Shown here in pieces: positions 8,360-20,800 of a DNA stretch of 64,000 bases (its first letter is position 1; each line of letters starts with the position of its first letter). The notes under the pieces were generated by a model. That model was not told the origin of the DNA, made no database searches, and was given only the letters and a program-made list of their open reading frames with translations. Origin of the DNA: Zea mays (taxonomy: Eukaryota; Streptophyta; Magnoliopsida; Poales; Poaceae); assembly GCF_902167145.1 (NCBI RefSeq), contig NC_050100.1:186179439-186243438 (forward strand). The letters are read 5' to 3'. The position numbers were made by a program, and so were the translations under genes.

Positions 8360-10983
8360 GTGATGTCGGGAGGATCCACCAAGAGGGAGATGGAAACGGC
8401 CACAAGCCACGGGAAGGCTCCATCGAGGGAGTCTGACGCCAAAGGAAGGGAGGAGTCACCTCCTCGCGTCAAGTCGCATCGGAGTGGCGACAAGAAGAAA
8501 AAGATGAAGAAAGTGGTCTACTACGAGACCGACTCCTCGTCGCCCTCCACCTCTGGCTCCGATGCTCCATCCATCACTTCTAAGCGCCCTGAGCACAAGA
8601 AGTTTAGTAAGATTCCCCTATGTTGTCCTCGCATTTCTAAACACACTCCTTTACTTTCCGTTCCATTAGGCAAACCATCGGTTTTTTATGGTAAAGATTA
8701 TTCTATGTGGAGTGCTAGAATGAAAGGTCATCTAACCTCACTCCACAAAAGCATATGGGATGTTGTTGAGTATGGAGCGCAGGTACCACAGGTGGGGGAT
8801 AAGAACTATGACTCGGATAAGGCCGACCAAATACAACACTTTAACTCCCAAGCAACAACTATACTCCTCGCCTCTTTAAGTCGAGAGGAGTATAACAAAG
8901 TGCATGGGTTAGAGACCGCCAAAGATATTTGTGATGTGCTAAAGACCACGCATGAAGGGGATGAGGTGACCAAGATCACCAAGCGGGAGACGATCGAGGG
9001 GGAGCTCGGTCGATTCATCCTCAACCAAGGAGAGGAGCCACAAGCCATGTACAACCGGCTCAAGACCTTGGTGAACCAAGTGCACAACCTCAGGAGCACA
9101 AAATGGGATGACCATGAAATGGTCAAGGTTATTCTTAGATCACTCGTATTTCGTAATCCTACTCAAGTTCAATTAATACGTGGTGATCCTAGATATAAGC
9201 TAATGTCTCCCGAGGAAGTGATAGGAAAGTTTGTGAGCTTTGAATTGGTGATCAAAGGCTCCAAATAAATTGTTGAGCAAGGCGGCACCTCCACATCAGA
9301 GGTGCAACCCGTCGCATTTAAGGCGACGGAGGAGAAGAAAGAAGAGTCTACATCAAGTAGGCTCCCCATCGACGCCTCCAAGCTCGGCAACGAGGAAATG
9401 ACGCTCATCATCAAGAGCTTTCGCCAAATCCTCAAGCAAAGGAGGGGGAAGGATTATAAACCCCGCTCCAAGAAAGTGTGCTACAAGTGTGGTAAGCCCG
9501 GTCATTTTATTGCTAAATGTCCATTATCAAGTGATAGTGACAGGGGTGACGACAAGAAGGGAAGAAGGAAGGAGAAGAAGAAGTACTACAAGAAGAAGGG
9601 CGGCGATGCCCACGTGTGTCAGGAATGGGACTCCGATGAGAGCTCCACCGACTCCTCCTCCGACGAGGACGCCGCCAACATCACCGTCACCAAAGGCCTC
9701 CTCTTCCCCAACGTCAGCCACAAGTGCCTCATGGCAAAAGACGGCAAAAAGAAGAAGGTAAAATCTAGAGCCTCCACTAAATATGCGACATCTAGTGATG
9801 AGAGTAGCTCTAGTGACGATGAAGATAATTTGCTTGCTCTTTTTGCCAACCTAAACATGCAACAAAAGGAAAAATTGAATGAATTGATAGGTGCCATTCA
9901 TGAGAAGGATGAACTCTTGGATAGCCAAGAGGAATTCCTTATTAAGGAAAACAAAAAGCATGTTAAGGTGAAAAATGCTTATGCTCAGGAATTAGAGAAA
10001 TGTGAAAAATTAACTAGTGAGCTTAGCATTTACCATGACACTATCTCTAACCTTAGAACTGAGAATGCCAAATTACTTGCTAAGGTTGAAAAGAGAAATG
10101 TTTGTGATGATTCATTTGCCAATCTTAAAAATGATAATGCTAGTTTAATTGCTAAGATTGACAAATTGATTGAATCAATTTCTAGCCTTAAGACTGAGAA
10201 TGATAAATTAATTTCTAAGGCTAAGGATTTAAATGTTTGCAATGTTTCTATTTCCTGTCTTAGAGATGAAAATGCCATACTAAAATCTAAGATAGATGAA
10301 TTAAAATCTTGCAAACCCTCTACATCCACTGTTGATCATGTTTCTATTTGCATGAGATGTAGAGATATTAATGTTGATGCTATCCATGATCACCTAGCTT
10401 TAATTAAAGAACAAAATGATCACATAGCTCAACTAACTACTAAAATTAATGAGCATGAGATAGAAAATGAAAATTTTAAATTTGCTAGGAGTATGCTCTA
10501 TAATGGTAGACGCCCTGGCATTAAGGATGGCATTGGCTTCCAACAGGGAGACAATGTCAAGCTTAATGCTCCCAAGAAATTGTCTAATTTTGTTAAGGGC
10601 AAGGCTCCCACAGCTCAGGATAACGAGGGTTACATTTTATATCCTGCTGGTTATCCTGAGCATAAATTAGGAGAATTCATTCTAGGAAGTCTCATTCTGG
10701 TTCTCATCATGCTTTTATGTATAAGAATGAGACATCTAGTTCTAGGCATTCTACCAATGTTAAAATACCTAAAAAGAAATCTCCTATTGCATCAAATGAG
10801 CCTAATGTTTCATTTAAGACTTTTGATGCTTCTTATGTTTTAACTAACAAATCAGGCAAAGTAGTTGCCAAATATGTTGGGGGCAAACACAAGGGATCAA
10901 AGACTTGTGTTTAGGTACCCAAGGTGCTTGTTTCTAATGTGAAAGGACCCAAGACCGTTTGGGTACCTAAGAACAAGGCCTAA
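8360..10983 (+). pseudogene. Element A gag (broken)
   Basis: Capsid/nucleocapsid polyprotein of a Sirevirus. It opens MMSGGSTKRE with a long Ser/Lys-rich leader, then the Copia gag domain (GKDYSMWSARM, about 8690-9250). An in-frame TAA at 9266-9268 follows KGSK and breaks it; the same frame resumes. A CCHC zinc knuckle, CYKCGKPGHFIAKC, is at 9479-9520, followed by an acidic Asp/Ser block. Then comes a long coiled coil (about 9830-10480) with repeated LRTEN/LKTEN heptads, a Sirevirus feature. A frameshift near 10690 moves the frame, which then ends at TAA 10981-10983 after VPKNKA. That last stop is also present in element F between gag and pol. Confidence 0.88.
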
Positions 10984-10995
10984 ATTGTTTTGTAG

Positions 10996-11280
10996 GTTTA
11001 TGCATCCGGGGGCTCAAACTGGATCATTGATAGCGGATGCACAAACCACATGACAGGGGAGAAAAGAATGTTCTCCTCCTACGAGAAAAATGAAGATCCC
11101 CAAAGAGCTATCACATTCGGGGATGGAAATCAAGGTTTGGTCAAAGGACTTGGTAAAATTGCTATATCACTTGACCATTCCATTTCCAATGTTTTTCTTG
11201 TAGATTCTTTAGATTACAATTTGCTTTATGTTTCTCAATTATGCAAAATGGGTTACAACTGTCTTTTTACGGATATAGGT
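10996..11280 (+). pseudogene. Element A protease (left part of pol, cut by element D)
   Basis: Begins VYASGGSNWIIDSGC, the retropepsin active-site region of Copia elements (DSGC, with the Asp near 11029), then NHMTGE and a glycine-rich FGDGNQG turn. It starts 13 bases after the gag stop, with a further TAG at 10993-10995. The open frame runs into element D at 11281; the protein continues at 29317 on the far side. It aligns well with element F's protease, which reads DHMTGE at the matching site. Confidence 0.85.
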
Positions 11281-12383
11281 TGTCAGTACCCTGAATCAGG
11301 GGTACCCCTTACTACAGTGTGAAGACAAAGTGCTCGTGCAGCGATCTCTAGCCGCGCGGTGAACAGCACCCGACCCCACCACGTGGACGGCTCAAGGGGC
11401 ACCACGTGACCAGAAAAGATGATATATCCCAAGATGCAATCAGTTGGACCGGACCTCCACGAGGAAGCGCCGGACCCCTGTACGCACAACCTGGACCCCC
11501 GAATACGGTCCGGGACTCCCAAGTAGCGTGTCGGGTCCCTTGGATGGGGTCCGGATCCCTCCAAGTAAGGTCCGGGCCACCCATAACGAGGTCCCGGGAC
11601 AGAGGATACCTTGGCCTAAGCAAGGGTCCAGTACTGACACGTGTCCGGGCTTTATCCTGTGCGCTTGCGCTCCCCGCTCAGGCGAAGATCCGATGCTGCC
11701 ACGTGGCTTGTTGCCCGTGACGTAAGCCAGCGGGCAAAGCCTGACATAAGGCCTCTGGGCCGCGCGGTCTCTGCATTTATTATGGAGAGGACGCGCCGCC
11801 TGTCCACTCTGCTGACAGGCGATGTGCCCCCTCAGCATTTAATGCGTCCTGTCCACTCTGCTGGCAGGCGGTGCCAGGGCCATCCTGCAGACGGCGTGCC
11901 TGTCCAGTCCATTGTCAAACAGTGTGCCCGTGCTGCGGGGTGCACTGTGTCCATCATCACTTATACGAGAAGCTTCCCCTGCACGCCGATACTACATAGA
12001 TCTCGGATGTTAGGACACAAGAAGATTGCTCCAGCAGCAAACAATAAGTAGCTCCAAGCACTGCATCCGTTATGTTCCTAGGCCCAGATGTCGGGGCTCA
12101 GTACCCTTGTACGTGCCCCCCTTAGTTATAAAAGGGGAGACATGCAACGACACATGGACAGACTGATTCGAGGCATAGACTCTCAGCTCTCAAGCTTCCA
12201 CAACAATCCAACACATAATGGAGTAGGGTATTACGCTCCGGCGGCCTGAACCACTCTAAATCCTCGCGTGCTCCTAAGTTCATCGTTCATCTACCAACAG
12301 GCAAAATGCTTAAGCCCCCTCCTCATCTTAGGATTTAGGGCGGGTGCACTCCGCCACCCGGCCGGAGAATTTCCTCTCCGACA
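11281..12383 (+). repeat. Element D 5' LTR (1103 bp)
   Basis: Starts TGTCAGTACCCTGA (the 3' copy starts TGTTGGTACCCTGA) and ends TTTCCTCTCCGACA. It contains ACCACGTGGACG near 11378 and a TATA box, TATAAAAG, at 12127-12134. The LTR is GC-rich, unlike the Sirevirus DNA around it. Confidence 0.9.
12127..12134 (+). promoter_or_regulatory. LTR TATA box of element D
   Basis: TATAAAAG followed by GGGAG. The 3' LTR carries the same motif at 29055-29062. It lies about 250 bp before the LTR end, a normal spacing for a transcription start inside the LTR. Confidence 0.6.
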
Positions 12384-12440
12384 TTTGGCGCACCAGGTAG
12401 GGGGCTAGGCATTAGGTTTTTGCTTGTTTTCTCGCTCAGT

Positions 12441-12741
12441 ATGATGGTGCAAATCGTTGAGCACCGCGCCGAGACTTCAACAGATTTCTTGGTGGAGTAA
12501 GCAGTTGTTTCTTCCACGCCACAGGTTCCCAACCGCCCAGTATCGGGCACTACTGCTGTGCACGCTGCACGACATCATACAACTGCGTAGACATCCCGGA
12601 CTCCGTCAAGAACGGCTCTAGGAGCATTGTCAGCAGCCAGGGAGTTGCTGCGTCACCCTCCAAGCTCCACGGCCTCACCGGGGGCCATGAAGCAGTGGCG
12701 GGACGATGTCGACCGGCTGCTCGGCATGGCACATTCTACCT
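12441..12741 (+). pseudogene. Element D gag, 5' part (cut by element E)
   Basis: Frame starting MMVQIVEHRAE at 12441, with in-frame stops at 12498-12500 (TAA) and 12588-12590 (TAG). Then it reads ALSAARELLRHPPSS and MKQWRDDVDRLLGMAHST up to the element E insertion. After removing E and one TSD copy, the frame continues at 23915 without a shift. Early gag regions of plant Gypsy elements are poorly conserved, so the exact start is uncertain. Confidence 0.6.
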
Positions 12742-13219
12742 TGTTGGAGCTTGCTTTTCGGTGCAAGTTGATCCAACGGGGGAGTGTAGCAACGCAAACA
12801 GGGTTTTTGCACGAGATGGCAATAGCTCTGTTAATCTAGCCTCTCAAGGGCACTGTGCGGGGGTATTTATAGGTATCTGAGTGCCCAACGTCTAGTGTTA
12901 AGGACGCATGTGCCCCCAGGTGCCTAGGTTATCCCCGGAATATTCCCATAAAGCAGGGTTACAGACCGTAATTACAGGGAGACCTTTACAAAATAGGCCC
13001 GTAATGCGCAGCGGCCACGCAGGGCCTGTTACAATGGGCCGGATCACACGTGGGCCTCCATGTTGGACGAGGTCGCAAGATGGGATGACCTCGTCATAGG
13101 TCTTCGTCCGGCGGCGTGTGGGACGAAGGGTAAGTCTGCCCGTCATCTTGTCTCCGTTGATCCAGCGAGGTCGGCAAAGGCATCGAGCGAAGGGTGGCGT
13201 CTTCGCCTTCGCCCCAACA
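12742..13219 (-). repeat. Element E 3' LTR (left copy, 478 bp)
   Basis: Plus-strand text runs TGTTGGAGCTTGC ... CTTCGCCCCAACA. The inverted TATA box (TATTTATA on plus, TATAAATA on minus) is at 12864-12871. It is followed rightward by the leader of the antisense gene. Confidence 0.93.
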
Positions 13220-13386
13220 TTTGCCCTCCGAGGGACCAGTTCGACTAAGTCATCTGGTGCCGAAGACGTCGCTAGATGGTGGAGACGCTGCCCTCGCTCG
13301 AAGTGGTCCCGCGGGGTTTTTTGACATGACCATTGATTGACGCGGCACTGTTGGATTGCGGGTTTCCCGAAGCGCCGCGCCCTATG

Positions 13387-13393
13387 TATAAAA
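13387..13393 (+). promoter_or_regulatory. TATA box of the antisense gene in element E
   Basis: TATAAAA followed by GGGGGCGGG, outside the LTR and 172 bp before the antisense start codon at 13559. Element B has the same motif at the equivalent place (53286-53292, minus strand), 162-168 bp before its start codon. This conservation suggests that the antisense gene has its own promoter. Confidence 0.6.
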
Positions 13394-13558
13394 GGGGGCG
13401 GGGGGCGGCGCGTTTTGAACTTTATCTTTCCGCGCTCCACGAAAACCCTAACCACCTTCTCAAATCGCTCGCTGCTCGTCTGCCCTCCTTGCTCTTTGCT
13501 CGTCGGAGATCTGGCCCGTGTGAAGCAGACCGCCCGCCGCCGCCGACGGTACGTAGCG

Positions 13559-16500
13559 ATGCCGTCCTCTTCCTCTTCTGCTGCCGCTACACCACCGGCC
13601 GGCGCGTCGTCCGGGGAGACGCTGAGCAATGTGGCGGCGGAGGAGTTGCGCGCCGGTGACACAGTGGAGTTCGGCGTGTCGCGGATGTCCTCGGTCCGCG
13701 TGCAAGACATGCAACAGCTTGGTTATTTCGGCGGCGGAGTGGCACGCGTCCCGGGGACGGAGGAGGTCCCCGAGCCAGAAGGCTAATTGGTTGTGTTCGA
13801 GGCTTTTTTCGCTGCCGGCCTTCGTCTGCCCGCACATCGATTTGTGGGAGAAGTCTTGCGTAGGTTCAACGTCCAGGTCCACCAACTGACGCCCAATGCC
13901 GTGGTGGCTCTGGCTAAATACGTCTGGGCAACGGCTTCGTACGGTGGGCAGCCCTTGGTAGAAGTCTTCGCAAAGTATTATTGTCTGCACTGGCAGAAAA
14001 GGAAAATTGGAAATAAGGTTGCTCAATTTGGATCTTGCACGTTTACGCCGAAGACGGGCAAGACTTAGATGGAAGTCGTTGAGTTGGTTCCTTGTGCCCG
14101 TAATAAATGGGGGCAACTGGTGGGAATTTTGGTTCTACGTTGCCGAGGGCACAGTCAAAGACCATCCCAGGCTCCCCGTGGCCAAGATGTGTTCGCATTA
14201 TTACTCTGCGTACCCGCAGTTTGAAGTAGCGGAGGAGGATGCAGACGAAGGGGCCCTGCGGTGCGCGGCCGGCCTGAGTAGCGGGCGCGATCTGGTTGAG
14301 GAGTTCGTCGCGTATGGGGTGTGGCCCTTAGGCGCGTGGCTGGGCACTGGGCGAAGTATGCCCTCGCCAGATGCCTTCCCATGGCGGGATGCTGGTGCGA
14401 TGTCCCGCCTTCGCACTGGACTTGCATGGCCGAGATCCCGCCGCATTCGTGCGTGAGGCGGAGGATGGGGCGGCGCGGATTGTTGGTCGCTATGTGCCGA
14501 AGACGGAGGGCCAGCGTAGTTGGGACATACGTGGATCCAACGATCGCTTGAATAGAGTCTTCGAGTTGAACCGTCTGCCGTATGGCGGTTATCCCGGGCA
14601 AGACGATGTCGACCGCCGCGGGAAAAAACCGGCGGTCGAGACTGAAGACGACCCCGCGCCGGCGGCCGCCCCATCCACTAAGAAGAGGAAGCTAGGTACT
14701 GCGATGGGAGGACTGGGGGTCTCCGATAGTTTTGCTATGGAGCTGATGGGGACCTACGTGGCCCCCGGGGGAAGGATGTCTTCGCCCGAGCTCCGGGAGT
14801 CTTCGGCGCGGATGCTGAAGGTTACCGGGGGTTGGTGGCCTAAGAACGTTCCTATCCCCCGCACGGCCGGTGAAGACTTTTTTACATCTCGCATGGTTCG
14901 TGATTTGAGAGTGTTTCCTTATGGACGGAATATTGCTGCTGTTGTGTCGGTAGTGATGGACAAGGATCGTCAGGAAGCTGCGCAAAAATGTCGGGCGGTC
15001 ATCAGGCTGCCCGAGGCTAGGCCGAAGAGGGCGCGAGGGACTACGAAGGCTGCCGCCCCCGGCGGTAGCCAGCCGACGCTGGCGGCGAAGTCGTCCGCCC
15101 CTGGGTCCGGCAAGGTGCCGAATGTCGTGAAGGCGGCCGGCGCCGGCGGAACCAAGTATGCCTCGGCCGGATCCGCGAAGGCCCGAGAGTTGCCTTCGCC
15201 GGGGAAGCGCGTTGCCGACTTTGGCACCGATATTAGTGTGGATGATTATCTCACTGGTAAGTCGTTGGCCCGAGGTTTTTTTTTGACTGTTGATACTTTG
15301 CAGGATCGGGCGAGGGGCAACTTGTTGTTGTTCCGCCTGCGGTGGTGACCACGGTGCCTGGGGCGAGGGGTAGCGCTCTTAGCGCTGGTGGTGAGATTTC
15401 GGCGCTCACTGCCGTCAAGGACGAGGCGGACGCTGTGTCTCGCCGACTGAAGGAGGCGTCGCAGCGGCTAAGTCAGGTAAGTTGAGCTAGACTTCAGTTT
15501 TTACTGGTTTCGTTGGGATTGTGGTCTTATGTGTGTCTTTTAGGCGGCTGACTTCGCTGACCGCGTGGCGTCGGGGGCCCTTACGGCAGTTGTGTCTGCC
15601 GAAGTCAAGAGACTTCGGGCGCAGCATGCTGACGCCGTCCGGGAAAAGTCGGCCGCCGATAGCAAGTGCCGCAAGCTGGCGGAGAGGGTGGCCGCGCTGG
15701 AGGGCGAGAAGACTGACCTCCGGCGCCAGCTGGTGGAGGAGAGAAGGGAGGCTAATCAGGCCCTCGTCAAGGCGCAGTCTGTACAGGCGGAGGCCAATTT
15801 GGCGCGGGTGGAGGGTAGCCTCGCCAGCCAGCGCGCCGAGGAATGGGAGGAGCAGTTCAACGCTCTGCAGGCCCGCATGGAGAGGGCTGAAGCTTCTACG
15901 CGCTCGGAAGTTGAGCGGAAGCACAAACAACTTATGGACTTGTACCACGAGCTGGGCGCGCGGACCGCTGACTTCGAAGTGCCCGACCGAGAGTCGGGCC
16001 TTCGCTGCCTCGAGTGGCTGCAAGAGGAGTTGCTGGCTCTCCCGACCATTGTGGAGGGTTTTATGTCTTTTGCCTCCCTCGTCACCTGCGAAGGGGCGAT
16101 GAACGCGCTGTCCCGCGAAGGGTGCCGCCACTATGAGGTCTTCGACCGATCTGATGATGATTTTGAGCGCGAGATTTACAAGGTCGAGGACCCGGTGGTG
16201 AAGGAGTCCGCAAGAGCCCTCTTTGACCGTATGTGGGGCCCTCACGGTCGGGAGGTGGTTAGGGAGCGGTCCGACCGGGCGAGGGGTCAGGTAATGTTCG
16301 TCTTTTGTTTAGTGTTGTTGGAAGTGGGTTATATGTGGGCTTGCTGAATCGGTGTGCTGTGTTTCAGGCGGCGCGTGCCGAGACCGTGGAGGACTTCGGC
16401 TCTTTGAACAGTGCGCGGCCTGAAGCCGAGGAGAACCCGGTGGCGGCCGAGGCTGAGGTCGTCCCGGCGCCACCCCCGAAAATCGGCGAAGGCTCCCTCG

Positions 16501-17162
16501 TTACCCCTGCGGCTACTGCGTCCGGTGGTGGCTCGTCGCCAACCGTTGTGCCGAGCGCTGAGGATCCCCCGAAGACGGCGACGGAGCCAGCGGCGGAGGA
16601 TCCCACGGCGGCTGGGCCTTCGCAGGTGGCTTAGTGGGTGTGGGTAGTTAGAGAATTTTGTCTATGTTGCTGAACCTTGGTTGCTACGCAGGTTCAAGAT
16701 TTTGGACCTGCGCACGCAACTGCTACTGCTAATTTTGTGGCGACTTCGACCGTGGATGCTGGGAATGAATTGGATGAGTCTGCTTCTAAGTTTTCTGATT
16801 TTGGTGACTCTGGGAGTTCGGTTGAGTGGACGGAAGAGTCGTCGGATGAGGACTTGGATTACTTTGTGGCCTTGGATGTGGCTGCGGCGGAGGCTTCGCC
16901 GCGTGCTGCGGGTGCTGAAGTTGTGCCTGGTCCGAGTGCTGGGCGTAGGCGGCGAAGGGCGGTTGCAAAGCGTAGAGTGAGTGAGGCGGACGGCGGTCGG
17001 CTTCGTGTGGGCAGGGCTGGTAAGCAGGAATTGTTGTCCTTGCCGGCCGTTGCGAGTGTAGGTGAGGGGGAGCTGCGGAGTCTTTTTGAGGGTGAGGAGC
17101 TGAGGATAATGCTATTTAACTATAGGGAGATGGGAATCATTCCGAAGGTTGAACCGATGTAA
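13559..17162 (+). pseudogene. Antisense gene of element E (Tat extra ORF, five exons, decayed)
   Basis: Runs opposite to gag-pol. Exons inferred from GT/AG sites that keep frame: 13559-15256, 15304-15476, 15544-16290, 16368-16625, 16692-17162. Exon 1 starts MPSSSSSAAATPPAG and carries LTPNAVVALAKYVWATASY and YCLHWQKR, which I recognise as the plant 'putative gypsy type transposon' (Transposase_28-like) domain; despite the name it is not a known transposase. Exon 1 ends with a basic region (TKKRKLG) and Ala/Pro/Gly-rich linker. Exon 3 is a coiled coil (LEGEKTDLRRQLVEERREA). Exon 5 is acidic, ends EELRIMLFNYREMGI and stops at 17162. Lesions: TAA at 13784-13786, TAG at 14066-14068, a one-base insertion near 14110 and a frameshift near 14370. 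Biochemical role unknown. Confidence 0.75.
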
Positions 17163-17264
17163 GGTGTGATGCCCTCGCTGTGCATATGTAATAGCTTGTA
17201 TGATGAGGATGTGCGCCTTCGCACATTCGGCTATGCTTATAAAGGCCTTGCGCACTTGGTCTAG

Positions 17265-17600
17265 TGTGTTTATTATGTCGGTCCGGCACACCTGTAGTCG
17301 ATTTTTCGCACCTGTTGTGCTTAATCCGGCTGCACCCTTAGGCGACTTTTGCACGGATAGTCTTTTGAGGAAGACTTCGATTTTTCGCACTTGTTGTGCT
17401 TAGTCCAGCTGCACCCTTAGGCGACTTTTGCGCGGATAGTCTTTTTGAGGAAGACTTCGATTTTTCGCACTTGTTATGCTTAGTCCGGCTGCACCCTTAG
17501 GCGACTTTTGCGCAGATAGTCTTTTTGAGGAAGACTTCGATTTTTTGCACTTGTTGTGCTTAGTCCGGCTGCACCCTTAGGCGTCTTTTGTGCGGATTGT
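17265..17600 (-). repeat. Tandem repeat array of element E (about 80-bp unit, 4 copies)
   Basis: The marker TGCACCCTTA recurs at 17331, 17410, 17490 and 17570, a pitch of 79-80 bp. Each unit holds GAAGACTTCGATTTTT and AGTCTTTTTGAGG, which can pair as a short hairpin (AGTCTT / AAGACT). It lies between the antisense gene's end and the end of pol. The same unit, inverted because of orientation, occurs in element B. Confidence 0.85.
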
Positions 17601-17825
17601 CGCACGCGGAGGGTAGCTAGCGCTGCCCCTCGCTGTGACTTTGTATTGGTCGAATGTCGAAGACCGTCGACGCGGTCTTTTTTCGACGTAGATTTTTGCG
17701 GGGGATTTTTCACTTGTATATTACATGACTCCGCCTCGTTAAAAACCTCACCCCCGGGAGGAAAAGAGTGCGGGCTAGAATAAGATTGTTTTTGCGAATT
17801 ACAAGGGCGAGCTGGCCCTGATGAG

Positions 17826-20800
17826 TCAAATAAAAAAATTTGCGGAGGTTATCAATGTTCCAGGAATGCTCCAAGTCCTCGCCGGATGGTGTTGCGAGCC
17901 TGTATGCGCTGGGGGATGCCTTCGTCTTGACGATGAAAGGGCCCTCCCACTTGGGCTCCTGTTTGCCCCTGGACTCTGTCCGAGCTGTTCGGACGAGTAC
18001 GAGGTCCCCTTCGCTGAATTCCCTCGGGATGACTGCGTGGTCACGCCATGCTTTTGTTTGGGCTTGGTACTTATTTAGAGCCTGTAGGGTGAAGACGCGG
18101 TCTCCATCGATGAGATCCTTCGAAGTGGGTTCGTCCATGTCGGGGACAACTGACGAGACTGTCCGTGGGGACCCATGTTTTATTTCTTGCGGGGTCATGG
18201 TCTCCGATCCATATAGAAGGCGGAAAGGGGTGAACCCAGTTGCCCTGCACTCAGTCGTGTTTAGCGCCCAGACCGCTTCAGGTAACAAATCGGCCCATTT
18301 GCCCTTTTTCTCGTCGAGGAGCATCTTCTTGACAGCTGTGAAAATTTTGCCATTTGCGTGTTCCACAACTCCATTGGACTGCGGGTGGTATACTGAGGCG
18401 AAGGCAAGCTTGGTGCCAATGGAGAAGCAGAAATCCTTGAAGTCTTGGCTGTCAAACTACTTGCCGTTGTCAACTGTGAGTTCGGACGGTACTCCGAAGC
18501 GGCAAACAATGTTTTGCCAGAAGAATTTCTGTGCAGTCTTCGATGTTATTGTGGATACAGCCCTCGCCTCGATCCATTTGGTAAAATACTCGACAGCGAC
18601 GAAGGTGAACTTGAGGTTCCCCTGAGCCGTGGGCAGGGGCCCGACAATGTCCAGGCCCCAGCGCTGGAGAGGCCATGTGTGGGCGATTAGTTTCGTGAAT
18701 TGCGAAGGGCTGCCTGATCGAGGAGAAAACTTCTGGCAGGCTTCGCAGGACCTTGTGACCCGATTTGCGGTGCAGATCATTGCGGGCCAGTAGAAACCTT
18801 GACAGATCACATTTGCGGCTAGGGCCCTTGGCCCTGCGTGAGAGCCGCAGGTACCGCTGTGGACTTCGCGCAGGATTTGGACGCCTTCGGTCTCGGTGAC
18901 ACATTTAAGCATTGGTTGACTGACCCCCTTCTTGTAAAGTTGGCCTTCAATCAGCGCGAAGTCCCAGCTTCGATGTTTGAGGCGCTTGGCCTCGTTGATG
19001 TCGGTTGGGTGGTAGTACCCCTGTAGAAACAGGGTTATTGGTGCCCGCCAGTCTTCGGTCATAATAAGGTTGACTATGTGGTGGCCCTCGCTATCATTGG
19101 TTATTTGGAGCCCTTCGGGGCTCCGGACGGCTGGCGTGCCGATAACATGGTAGAACACGTCGGAGGGCAGGGACTCGCCTCTGGCGGCAGCCTTGGCCAA
19201 TGCGTCGGCCTCCTCATTCTTGGCCCGGTCCACATGCTGCAAGGTGAAACCCTTGAATTGTCTCTCGAGACTACGGATGGCCGCGAGGTATTGCATAAGT
19301 GCGGGATCCTTTGCTGCATAGTCTTTCTCGACTTGGCCGGCGACTACCTTGGAGTCTGTTCTGATAATGCAGGTGGTGACACCGAGGGCTCTTAGTTTGT
19401 GGAGGCCGAGGATGACAGCTTCGTATTCTGCTATGTTGTTGTGCATCTGTCAGATTCCAGAGTGAAGCTGAGGCGTGCCGCGTATCTGTGCTTGATCCCG
19501 GTGGGTGAGGTAATGACTGCAGCAGCGCCTGCACCCGCATGGCACCATGTGCCGTCGCAATGGATTGTCCAAACCTTCTCTGCGGACGGGTCCGACTTTG
19601 GCCCAGTCCAGTCGACAACGAAGTCTGCCAGAACTTGTGACTTGATGGCTGTCCTGGGCTCGAATGTGATGTGGTAGCCGGAGAGTTCGGCCGCCCATTT
19701 GGCGATCCGTACCGATGCCTCCGGGTTCCTGAACAATTCGACGAGTCCCCTATCTGAGGTGACTCGGACCTTGAATGCCTCAAAATAGTGGCGCAATTTG
19801 CGCGAAGACATAACAACTGCATAGGCAATCTTTTCTAGTTCCGTCATATTGCATTTTGATGGTGTGAGCACTTCGGAGACGTAATAAACTGGACGCTGCC
19901 TGATCACGCCCTCTACTGTCTGCTCCTGAACCAGACAACCAGTGCCACGCTGACCGCATGCGGCGAAGCCGCAACATAAAGCAACAGGGGTAGCGAAGAG
20001 TCGGGGCTTGTAAGAACTGTCAATTCCGATAGGTACTGTTTCAATGAGGCGAAGGCCGCCGCCTGCTCTGGTCCCCAAGCGAAGTCTTTTGCGCCGCAGA
20101 GAGTTTTGAGGAAGGGGAGACTTCGCTCTGCGGATTTGGAGATGAATCTATTGAGGACGGCCAATCTGCCTGTCAGGCGCTGTACGTCTCTGGCTGACTG
20201 CGGGGGCGTCATGTTGATGATGGCCTGAATTTTGGTTGGGTTGGCCTCGATTCCGCGGTGTGACACCAGGTAGCCCAATATTTTCCCCTGGCGAACGCCG
20301 AAGACGCACTTTTCGGGGTTTAGGCGAAGTCGTGCGTCCCGCATGTTCGCAAATGTTTCGGCAAGGTCAGCAAGATGGTCCTCCTTGCTCCTGCTGGCGA
20401 CGACGATATCGTCCACATACGTGAATATATTTCTGTCGATTTGCCCCTCCAGCACCGTTTTGGTAAGCCGGGAGAAAGTGGACCCGGCGTTCTTGAGTCC
20501 CTCTGGCATTCTGATGAAGCAATACGTGCTGAAGGGTGTTATGAAGCTAGTGCTGACCTTGTCCTCCTCCTTCATGTATATTTGATGGTAACCGGAGAAG
20601 CAGTCGAGGAGTGACATGACTTCGCACCCGGCTATTTTGTCGATCCGAGACAGCGGGAAGTTGCCCTTTGGGCAGGCCTTGTTGAGACTGGTGAAGTCGA
20701 TACACATCCGCCATTTGCCGCTCTTTTTCTGCACCATCACAACGTTGGCGAGCCACATGGGGTAGGCCACTGGCTCGATAAATTTGGCCTCCAAGAGGCG

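Noticed and set aside
11283..11838. Multiple overlapping frames on both strands, repeated at 28043-28766
   Set aside because: They fall in the GC-rich LTR of element D and duplicate in both copies; no protein features.
13559..14460. A DNA transposase in the antisense gene, as the domain name Transposase_28 suggests
   Set aside because: No DDE triad or terminal inverted repeats go with it; the name reflects its discovery in Gypsy elements.
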